Positions 1-5,544 of a stretch of 14,524 nt of DNA are shown piece after piece. The notes beneath the pieces are model-generated. The model did no database searches. It was given only the letters and a program-made list of their open reading frames with translations, and had not been told where the DNA came from. This DNA is from Ignavibacteriaceae bacterium (lineage in GTDB: Bacteria > Bacteroidota > Ignavibacteria > Ignavibacteriales > Ignavibacteriaceae), in the NCBI GenBank assembly GCA_025449775.1, contig JANWIS010000100.1, positions 1-14,524 on the forward strand, written 5' to 3'. The position numbers and the translations under genes are program-made. Numbering within the stretch: position 1 is the stretch's first letter; each line of letters opens with the position of its first letter.

Positions 1-558
1 AAACGGCTTGGAAGAAATGCTGTTGGGATTGAATTGAATCAGGATGTTGTAAAGATAGCCGAGTCTAACATTAGTAAAGAAAAAAATCCTCATGGTGTTT
101 CATCAAAGGTTATTTTGTCGGACAGTACATCACCTGATTTAAAAAAAGAAATCAAAAAAAATTATTCGGGTTCATTCCAATTTTTAATTATGCATCCGCC
201 TTACTGGGATATAATAAAATTCAGCAATAAACGAAGTGATTTGTCAAACTCAAAATCAATTCAGGATTTTCTGAATCAGTTTGGAAAAGCAGCTGACAAC
301 ACTTTTTCTTTATTGGACAAAGGCAGATATTGTGCTGTAATTATTGGTGATAAGTATTCAGCAGGAACATGGATTCCTCTTGGATTCTATGTTATGCAGG
401 AGATGCTGAAAAGAGGATTCAAACTAAAATCCACAATCGTAAAAAATTTTGATTACACAACAGCAAAAAGAAATCAGCACAAACTGTGGAGATACAGAGC
501 TCTTGCCGGTGGATTTTATATCTTCAAGCACGAGTACATTTTTCTGTTTCAGAAATAG
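1..558 (+). CDS. DNA methyltransferase (N6-adenine/N4-cytosine type), 5'-truncated by the window edge
   Basis: The frame is open from base 1 (AAA CGG CTT...), so the true start lies to the left; 185 codons are visible. The first residues, KRLGRNAVGIELN, match the segment that directly follows SAM-binding motif I (FxGxGTT) in amino-methyltransferases, with the acidic residue that binds the SAM ribose. The motif IV catalytic tetrapeptide follows at 193-204 as HPPY, in the context MHPPYWDIIKFS, then a conserved-looking second half (VIGDKYSAGTWIPLGFY, LWRYRALAGGFYIFKHEY). Motif I therefore precedes motif IV. From family knowledge it should transfer a methyl group from SAM to DNA bases; the specificity is not readable. 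The His in place of the usual D/N/S of (D/N/S)PPY is odd. The 12-bp gap to the next gene and the nuclease-like gene behind it suggest an operon. Confidence 0.85.
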   Translation, partial: KRLGRNAVGIELNQDVVKIAESNISKEKNPHGVSSKVILSDSTSPDLKKEIKKNYSGSFQFLIMHPPYWDIIKFSNKRSDLSNSKSIQDFLNQFGKAADNTFSLLDKGRYCAVIIGDKYSAGTWIPLGFYVMQEMLKRGFKLKSTIVKNFDYTTAKRNQHKLWRYRALAGGFYIFKHEYIFLFQK

Positions 559-570
559 GAAGAAAATTTT

Positions 571-987
571 ATGAGGCTTTCTGCTTTTTTTCTCTCTGCA
601 ATAATTTTAGCATCTGCTTTTCGATGTTCATCAGGTGAAGGGACAACAAATATTCTTATAAACGATATCTGGGCACTTGAATCAATACGGGGAGAAATAT
701 TTAAAGTGGATTCAACTTTTAAACAGCAGCCGTTAATTGAAATACATTTAAAGGATGAAAGACTGAATGGAAATTCCGGCTGCAATAATTTATCAGGAAA
801 AGCTATTGTCGATGGAAATAAAATCAGCTTTTCTGAAATGGCAACAACCAAAATGTTTTGTCCCGGTAATCTCGAACAAAAATTTCTTTCTGCACTCGAA
901 GATGTTAACAATTATAAAATTGAAAAAATGCGATTATTCCTTTACAAGGATAAAACTGAAATGATGGTATTCAGGAAAGTGGATTAG
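571..987 (+). CDS. META/HslJ-domain protein, probable lipoprotein or secreted
   Basis: A 138-residue protein. Residues 1-18 are a hydrophobic leader ending in SAFRC (Cys19) followed by SSGEG. This resembles a lipoprotein signal, although Arg before the Cys is a poor lipobox. Residues about 30-137 follow the META/HslJ pattern: an early Trp (IWALESI), then LNGNSGCNNLSG (65-76) with Cys71-Asn72, then a hydrophobic strand, then ATTKMFCPG (91-99), and a final LFLYKDKTEMMVF strand. HslJ-like proteins are small envelope or periplasmic proteins linked to stress or novobiocin resistance in enterobacteria; their biochemical activity is unclear. Cys71 and Cys97 could form a disulfide (inference). An AGGAAG ribosome site at 557-562 overlaps the stop codon of the methyltransferase gene, and only 12 bp separate this gene from each neighbour, so co-transcription is likely. 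Confidence 0.8.
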   Translation: MRLSAFFLSAIILASAFRCSSGEGTTNILINDIWALESIRGEIFKVDSTFKQQPLIEIHLKDERLNGNSGCNNLSGKAIVDGNKISFSEMATTKMFCPGNLEQKFLSALEDVNNYKIEKMRLFLYKDKTEMMVFRKVD

Positions 988-999
988 ACTTTTCCACAT

Positions 1000-1638
1000 A
1001 TGGATATCGATCTTGTTCAAATAGAAACAGAACTGAAGAAAAGATTAAGCCATCCGTACAAATGGGGAAGAAAGCAAAATGATTATTTCGATAACCTGAC
1101 AAATTTCGTTTACAGGATTCTGTCTTTTACAGAAGTATCAAAAGAAATTGAAAATAGATTCAGAGATGACAAAGAAAATCAGAATATTTCTGATTATGCA
1201 TTGAACCGGTGGTATAATTTCTGGTCTGCACAAGCAGTTGAAAAAATTTTTTGTTCGCTTCCAAATGTTAAACCGGCTCTTGATGAAAAAGATAAGCTTG
1301 TTGATTTTACAATTGATGGCGTGACATTCGATCATAAAACTTCTATCTTCCCAAAAAATTTTCCTTATCCGATTGAAGAAGCAATTAAAAAAACTGATGA
1401 GTTGATAAAATGGCTTTATAAAAACCAGTCACAGCAGCAAAGAAAACATTTGAAGAACAGGTTATTTATTGTATTGCACTCTTCAGGTGGCGAACACTGG
1501 AAACTGAAATCAGAAATCAGCTGGCTGAAAGAACGTATTGAAAAGTATATGGTTGGCTTCAATCCAAACTATCTTTTAAAATTTCAGCTTGAGAAAAACC
1601 AGGAAACTCTTGCAGATATTATCTGGGCAAAACGGTGA
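1000..1638 (+). CDS. Putative PD-(D/E)XK-type nuclease (candidate restriction endonuclease), family not recognised
   Basis: A 212-residue soluble protein without signal peptide or membrane segment. I do not recognise a named family. The core at residues 101-113 reads VDFTIDGVTFDHK: Asp102, eight residues, then D111-x-K113. This spacing and the predicted strand-strand context fit the PD-(D/E)XK nuclease signature, and Glu81 in the preceding helix (SAQAVEKIF) could supply the extra acidic residue. A basic, glutamine-rich helix (140-153) and a hydrophobic strand (LFIVLH, 155-160) follow, as in many restriction-enzyme cores. It sits 12 bp after the META gene and two genes after a DNA methyltransferase, the context expected of a type II restriction partner. 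ATG at 1000 is the likely start, but no good Shine-Dalgarno is visible. The nuclease assignment rests on a short motif plus context and is inference. Confidence 0.5.
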   Translation: MDIDLVQIETELKKRLSHPYKWGRKQNDYFDNLTNFVYRILSFTEVSKEIENRFRDDKENQNISDYALNRWYNFWSAQAVEKIFCSLPNVKPALDEKDKLVDFTIDGVTFDHKTSIFPKNFPYPIEEAIKKTDELIKWLYKNQSQQQRKHLKNRLFIVLHSSGGEHWKLKSEISWLKERIEKYMVGFNPNYLLKFQLEKNQETLADIIWAKR

Positions 1639-1678
1639 GAGAAGGTTTGAGATTATAATTAAAGCACACATTAGTTCC

Positions 1679-1711
1679 ATAAAGAATCACTTCTTTATTG
1701 CTTTTTATTTT
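1679..1711 (+). terminator. Rho-independent-like terminator after the methyltransferase/nuclease cluster
   Basis: A perfect 8-bp inverted repeat (ATAAAGAA at 1679-1686, TTCTTTAT at 1691-1698) with a 4-base loop is followed by a T-rich tract at 1701-1711. It lies 40 bp beyond the nuclease-like stop codon. The stem is AT-rich, so strength is uncertain. Confidence 0.5.
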
Positions 1712-1780
1712 GGAAAATCTGAACACCACATCCAATCATTTTTAAAAAAACTTATCATCTTCAGCAAATTTGATTCATAA

Positions 1781-1978
1781 TCATTACCCGACACTATTGA
1801 CTTTAATAAATTCTTGAATATATTCCGATGTGTATTTAATATATAATAATTACATAATGGAGGCGGTATGAAATCACTATTCACTTTAATTTGCATTATA
1901 CTTTTTTTTAATCTAATAAATGCTCAGCCATTGAACAACGGTTTTGAAAACTGGAATTCGTTAGATCCTGTAGATTGG
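1781..1978 (+). repeat. Tandem duplication, 5' block, copy A (leader plus signal-peptide region)
   Basis: This block (TCATTACCC... through the leader, the ribosome site and about the first 37 codons) is repeated at 2930-3128 with only scattered differences. Its partner is shifted by 1149-1150 bp, the same period as the 3' block, so both genes come from one tandem duplication. Confidence 0.85.
1814..1842 (+). promoter_or_regulatory. Candidate promoter of the first tandem T9SS gene
   Basis: TTGAAT (1814-1819) and TAATAT (1837-1842) are 17 bp apart in a very AT-rich leader, 25 bp ahead of the ATG at 1868, with a strong GGAGG ribosome site at 1859-1863. The same leader is repeated before the second copy, which supports function. 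The exact boxes are a guess. Confidence 0.3.
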
Positions 1979-2725
1979 TCCAGCTCGGATGATTTCGGAG
2001 GATTAGATGGAATTACAGAATCCTCAGATGCACATTCCGGATCTTCATCCGCACGACTGGAGCCGATAGATATTGGTGGTGGTTTCATAATCAGCTCCTG
2101 GCTCTGGTCAGTTGATGACAACGGCAATTATCATTCTGTTTCAGAAAAACATGGAAGCCTTAAAGGGTGGTATAAATTTTCGCCGCAAGGAAGCGATTGG
2201 TTTTTTGTTACAGTAGGAATGATGACGAACGATTCTACCGTGATTGGTGCCGGATCATTTGGTACACAAAGCACAGTTTCAACCTGGACAGAATTTACAG
2301 CTGCTATTACTTACCTTCCAGGTTCTCCGGATCCAACTCAAACTTTTGTTGTTGTAACTATGTATGACACAACCGGCCAGGCACACGCAGGAACATTTAT
2401 TCTAGTAGATGATTTGTCATTCACCGGTCCATCAGATGTTAGACAAATCAGCGGCTTACCGGAAGATTATATTTTAAAACAAAACTATCCAAACCCATTC
2501 AACCCTTCAACTAAAATTGAATATAGTATTCCTGAAGCATCATTCGTTCAATTAAGAGTTTATAATATTCTCGGCAACGAGGTTGCAATACTGGTAAATG
2601 AAGAACAGCCAGTTGGAACATACAGAGCAGATTTTACAGCAGGGGATCTGGCAAGCGGTATTTATATTGCTCAGCTGAAAGCTGGAAATTTTTCAAAGAC
2701 AATTAAAATGAGTTTCCTAAAATAA
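1868..2725 (+). CDS. Secreted protein with T9SS type-A sorting domain (tandem paralog 1)
   Basis: A 285-residue protein in three parts. Residues 1-19 are a Sec signal peptide (MKSLFTLICIILFFNLINA, cleavage before Gln20). Residues about 20-195 form a beta-rich exported domain starting PLNNGFENWNSLDP and including HGSLKGWYKFSPQGSDW and a late VDDLSF strand. This resembles the carbohydrate-binding-like beta-sandwich modules of secreted Bacteroidota proteins, but I cannot name the family firmly. Residues about 202-285 are a T9SS type-A C-terminal domain (QNYPNPFNPSTKIEYSIP, then SGIYIAQLKAG and KTIKMSF), which would direct outer-membrane passage and cell-surface attachment or release. The ATG is fixed by GGAGG at 1859-1863 and the signal peptide. 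It has its own promoter-like leader. A near twin of identical length follows at 3018-3875. Ligand and role are unknown. Confidence 0.88.
   Translation: MKSLFTLICIILFFNLINAQPLNNGFENWNSLDPVDWSSSDDFGGLDGITESSDAHSGSSSARLEPIDIGGGFIISSWLWSVDDNGNYHSVSEKHGSLKGWYKFSPQGSDWFFVTVGMMTNDSTVIGAGSFGTQSTVSTWTEFTAAITYLPGSPDPTQTFVVVTMYDTTGQAHAGTFILVDDLSFTGPSDVRQISGLPEDYILKQNYPNPFNPSTKIEYSIPEASFVQLRVYNILGNEVAILVNEEQPVGTYRADFTAGDLASGIYIAQLKAGNFSKTIKMSFLK
2479..2725 (+). repeat. Tandem duplication, 3' block, copy A (sorting-domain coding region)
   Basis: This block encodes the T9SS tail and is nearly identical to 3629-3875 (offset exactly 1150), with only occasional, mostly synonymous changes. The DNA between the 5' and 3' blocks is much less alike. 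Confidence 0.85.
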
Positions 2726-2890
2726 AAGCTATTAGAGTTAAACTTAACAGATAATAAGGAATTATTCGGAAATAATTTATTAACTGCAGATTCTATCAAT
2801 AGATATTATTTGTTATAGCTAATCAGCTTGAGCTGAGGGAAGCATTCCTAAATTTATTCCAACAATCAATTAATTATTAATTAAAAATTT

Positions 2891-2954
2891 CATTGGAGGC
2901 TTAATGAAATCTTCATCTACAATTGATTATCATTACCCTACACTATTGCTGTAA
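2891..2954 (+). pseudogene. Possible start-site relic or 16-codon leader ORF between the tandem genes
   Basis: A good GGAGG site (2895-2899) precedes ATG AAA TC at 2904, followed by 16 sense codons (MKSSSTIDYHYPTLLL) and TAA at 2952-2954. The GGAGGC-then-ATGAAATC start context is the same as in both flanking T9SS genes. Its second half already lies in the duplicated leader (from about 2930). It could be the stub of a third copy lost by deletion or a short leader peptide; chance is also possible because GGAGG-N-ATGAAA is a common start context. No longer homology to the paralogs is visible. Confidence 0.3.
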
Positions 2955-3128
2955 GATAAATTCTTGAATATATTCCGATGTGTATTAAATATATAATAAC
3001 TACATAACGGAGGCGAAATGAAATCACTATTCACTTTAATTTGCAGTATACTTTTTTTTAATCTACTAAATGCCCAACCATTGAACAACGATTTTGAAAG
3101 CTGGACTTCGGGGGATCCCACATCCTGG
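2930..3128 (+). repeat. Tandem duplication, 5' block, copy B
   Basis: Partner of 1781-1978. It holds the same TATTCCGATGTGTATT leader core and ribosome site, and codes for a signal peptide differing at three residues or so. A small indel just before TAAATTCTTG shifts the offset from 1149 to 1150. Confidence 0.85.
2964..2992 (+). promoter_or_regulatory. Candidate promoter of the second tandem T9SS gene
   Basis: TTGAAT (2964-2969) is conserved from the first copy. The region matching the first copy's -10 reads AAATAT here (2987-2992), a weaker box, so the two genes may differ in strength. GGAGG at 3009-3013 is the ribosome site. Box choice is tentative. Confidence 0.25.
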
Positions 3129-3875
3129 TTCACAAGTGATATCCCTGGTTTAATTGACGGAGTAAGTCAAGCCGGGAGTGCTTTTCATGGAACTTCCTGT
3201 GTAAAACTTGAAGTTAGCGATTTTGGTGGAACAGGGTACCCACCACTCATGGGTACCTATGATGGTACGACTCAATTAGGTCACCCAGTATCAATAAAAC
3301 ACGGCAGCTTGCATGGTTATTATAAATTAAATCCACTTGGAAATGATGCGCTAGCAGTTGTTATAGCAATGAATATTGGTCAATCGACCACTGTCGGTGC
3401 AGGCGGAGGGATTCTTACTACAGCTTCAAGCTGGACAGAATTCAACTTTCCAATTTTATATACACCTGGTTCACCTAATCCGGATAACGTCATAATTTAT
3501 TTTGCAGTTAGTGATACAGCTGCTGGCACAGTAACTATAGGTTCTGAAGCATACGTGGATTATATAGATCTCACTGCTCCAAGCAGCGTTCAACAAATTA
3601 GCGGACTTCCTACAGACTTTAGTATAGAACAAAACTATCCAAACCCATTCAACCCTTCAACCAAAATTGAATATAGTATTCCTGAAGCATCTTTTGTTCA
3701 TTTAAGAGTTTATAATATTCTCGGCAGCGAAGTTGCAATACTGGTAAATGAAGAGCAGCCAGCTGGAACATACAGAGCCGATTTTACAGCACAGGATCTT
3801 GCAAGTGGTATTTATATTGCTCAATTAAAAGCCGGAAATTTTTCAAAGACAATTAAAATGAGTTTTATGAAATAG
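3018..3875 (+). CDS. Secreted protein with T9SS type-A sorting domain (tandem paralog 2)
   Basis: A 285-residue protein with the same plan as its upstream twin: signal peptide (1-19, cleavage before Gln20), exported beta-rich domain (about 20-195), and T9SS type-A tail (about 202-285; NYPNPFNPSTKIEYSIPEAS, SGIYIAQL, TIKMSFMK). The middle is clearly diverged (for example SDIPGLIDGVSQAGSAFHG instead of the first copy's sequence) but keeps landmarks such as KHGSLHGYYKLNPLGND, SSWTEF, YTPGSPNPD and VDYIDL, so the fold is probably the same. The matching lengths, despite the divergence, fit a stable fold with substitutions rather than module replacement. Start chosen from GGAGG at 3009-3013 and homology with paralog 1. 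A strong hairpin follows the gene. The ligand is unknown; differing binding specificity between the twins is inference. Confidence 0.88.
   Translation: MKSLFTLICSILFFNLLNAQPLNNDFESWTSGDPTSWFTSDIPGLIDGVSQAGSAFHGTSCVKLEVSDFGGTGYPPLMGTYDGTTQLGHPVSIKHGSLHGYYKLNPLGNDALAVVIAMNIGQSTTVGAGGGILTTASSWTEFNFPILYTPGSPNPDNVIIYFAVSDTAAGTVTIGSEAYVDYIDLTAPSSVQQISGLPTDFSIEQNYPNPFNPSTKIEYSIPEASFVHLRVYNILGSEVAILVNEEQPAGTYRADFTAQDLASGIYIAQLKAGNFSKTIKMSFMK
3629..3875 (+). repeat. Tandem duplication, 3' block, copy B
   Basis: Partner of 2479-2725 at an exact offset of 1150. It codes for the T9SS tail, with residue changes such as Gln/His, Asn/Ser, Val/Ala and Leu/Met. Confidence 0.85.
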
Positions 3876-3891
3876 TTTTTTCTTATCTGAT

Positions 3892-3926
3892 ATGTCATCC
3901 TGTAAATGCCGGATGACATTTATTTT
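3892..3926 (+). terminator. Rho-independent terminator after the tandem T9SS genes
   Basis: A perfect 9-bp inverted repeat (ATGTCATCC at 3892-3900, GGATGACAT at 3911-3919) with a 10-base loop leads into TTTATTTT (3919-3926). It separates the duplicated secreted genes from the beta-CASP gene. Confidence 0.8.
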
Positions 3927-3988
3927 CTGATCTTTTCGTTAACCTGCCAATATCATATCTTAGATTTAAAATAAAATTCTAACTCGGG

Positions 3989-5347
3989 ATGCTTAAATTT
4001 CTTCCGCTTGGTGGTGCAGGCGAAATCGGGGCAAACTGTTACTACCTTCGTTTAAATGATATTGGAATAATTCTGGATTGTGGAATGCATCCGCAGAAAA
4101 CCGGGTTGGAATCTCTGCCCAAATTTGATTTGCTGAAAGATAAACCGACAGACTATGTATTGATTTCACATGCTCATCAGGATCATTTAAATGCTTTGCC
4201 GTTTCTTATAAAACAATTCCCCCATCTGAAAATAATAACCACCCCTCAAACACGTGCTGTTGCTGAACTCACTCTTAATAATTCTATTTCAATATTAAAA
4301 AGTCAGGTGAAAGAAAAAGAATTTGAAATTTATTTGAGAGAAGAAGTTGACCTTTTGATAAAATCGATTGATTATAAATCTTATAATGAAAAATTTATCC
4401 TGGATTCTCTAAACAGCAGGAGCGAAACCGTAGCTGAATTTTTTGATGCCGGTCATATAATCGGTTCGGCAGGAATTCTTTTAAAGCATACCGAACAAAA
4501 TATTTTTTTTACAGGTGATATTAATTTGTCTTCACAAACTCTTTTACCCGGTGCAGTGTTGCCTTCTGAGAAAATTGATATTTTAATTACTGAATCTACT
4601 TACGCAGCCACTGATTCTTCCAAATTGAACAGTTGGGAAAAAGAGACTGAACGCTTCACCTCATCTATTAATAATGTAATTAACAGAGGAGGTTCGATTC
4701 TCATTCCGGTTTTTGCATTAGGAAAACTACAAGAAATTCTTGCAACAATCTGGCTACAGATGCAAAAAAATAAAATAGCTGCTGTGGATATCTATACTGG
4801 AGGACTAGGAAATAAAATAAACAGGATTTATGATTATAACCGCTATGTAACAAACAGAAATGAAAAAGAATTAACACTCCACGATATTCCACAAAAAGAA
4901 TTGAGTGGGGTTACTGATTACGATGACCTGTTCAGATATCCATCGATTGTTCTTGTTTCAAGCGGAATGATGATCAGATCCACAAACTCATATATTCTTG
5001 CAAAACATTGGCTGCAAAAAAAGGATTCTGCCATTTTCACAGTGGGTTATATGGATCCAACGACTCCCGGTTATATAATTTCTAAAGCACGGAGTGGAGA
5101 TAAAATTCAGCTTAATGAGAATGAGAGAAAAATAGAAATCAAATGTGATATAAAAAATTTCAGATTCTCTGCTCACTCCAGAAGAGAGGAATTATTATCA
5201 ATTGTAAAAAAATTAAATCCTGGTAAAATTATTCTTGTTCATGGGGATGCTGAATCAATTGACTGGATGGGTGCTTCGGTTTTGAAACAATTTCCCGGCA
5301 GAAAAGTATTTGCGGCAGAAAATTTTAAAGAGATTGAGTTTGATTAA
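3989..5347 (+). CDS. Beta-CASP metallo-beta-lactamase RNase-like protein (CPSF73/Ysh1-like group)
   Basis: A 452-residue cytosolic protein. The metallo-beta-lactamase half opens with FLPLGGAGEIGANCYYL and holds the zinc ligands: HAHQDH (His61, His63, Asp65, His66), GHIIGS (His156) and TGD (Asp177). The beta-CASP part carries motif A in TESTY (Glu202), a PVFALGKLQEIL segment (240-251), SSGMM (324-328), motif B in FSAHS (His396) and motif C in LVHGD (His418). All metal and catalytic positions are present, so an active two-zinc nuclease is expected. From family knowledge such enzymes cleave or trim RNA; the length and motif order resemble the CPSF73-like bacterial and archaeal group without KH domains rather than RNase J. 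ATG at 3989 is chosen because GGAGEIG homology starts at residue 8; no Shine-Dalgarno is obvious. It stands alone after a terminator. Confidence 0.88.
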   Translation: MLKFLPLGGAGEIGANCYYLRLNDIGIILDCGMHPQKTGLESLPKFDLLKDKPTDYVLISHAHQDHLNALPFLIKQFPHLKIITTPQTRAVAELTLNNSISILKSQVKEKEFEIYLREEVDLLIKSIDYKSYNEKFILDSLNSRSETVAEFFDAGHIIGSAGILLKHTEQNIFFTGDINLSSQTLLPGAVLPSEKIDILITESTYAATDSSKLNSWEKETERFTSSINNVINRGGSILIPVFALGKLQEILATIWLQMQKNKIAAVDIYTGGLGNKINRIYDYNRYVTNRNEKELTLHDIPQKELSGVTDYDDLFRYPSIVLVSSGMMIRSTNSYILAKHWLQKKDSAIFTVGYMDPTTPGYIISKARSGDKIQLNENERKIEIKCDIKNFRFSAHSRREELLSIVKKLNPGKIILVHGDAESIDWMGASVLKQFPGRKVFAAENFKEIEFD

Positions 5348-5401
5348 TAATATAAACTATTGATATTTTAATTGAAGTAAATTTCGGTATTTGCAATTTG
5401 A

Positions 5402-5431
5402 GGATTTTTTAAGCTTGTATTGAAAAAATCC
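5402..5431. repeat. Inverted repeat upstream of citrate synthase
   Basis: GGATTTTTT (5402-5410) and AAAAAATCC (5423-5431) are perfect complements around a 12-base loop, 54 bp after the beta-CASP stop codon. The arm itself is T-rich but no T-run follows the hairpin. It could end transcription of the beta-CASP gene, or be a regulatory structure in the citrate synthase leader. Confidence 0.4.
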
Positions 5432-5544
5432 GATCCAATTCTCATTAAGAGCCCGCATGTAACAATATCAGGTAGAAATTTTATACACTATTAGTATTCA
5501 ATTTGCCATTACTTGAAAAATAGCTTGAATCACTGGAGGAAAAA

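Noticed and set aside
549..911. Minus-strand open frame of 120 codons over the META gene
   Set aside because: The plus-strand frame encodes a recognisable META domain with leader and ribosome site; the antisense frame has no such support.
2752..2848. AT-rich hairpin (AATTATT...AATAATT) and TCAGCT-TG-AGCTGA after the first T9SS gene, considered as a terminator
   Set aside because: No GC-rich stem followed by a T-run; such weak repeats are frequent in AT-rich intergenic DNA.
1781..3128. Insertion-sequence or CRISPR explanation for the repeats
   Set aside because: Only two copies with a 1150-bp period, holding promoter and gene ends; no transposase, terminal repeats or short regularly spaced units.
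3235..3257. GGTACCC...GGGTACC inverted repeat in the second T9SS gene
   Set aside because: It lies in coding sequence of the diverged central domain and encodes ordinary residues; a 7-bp repeat there is within chance expectation.
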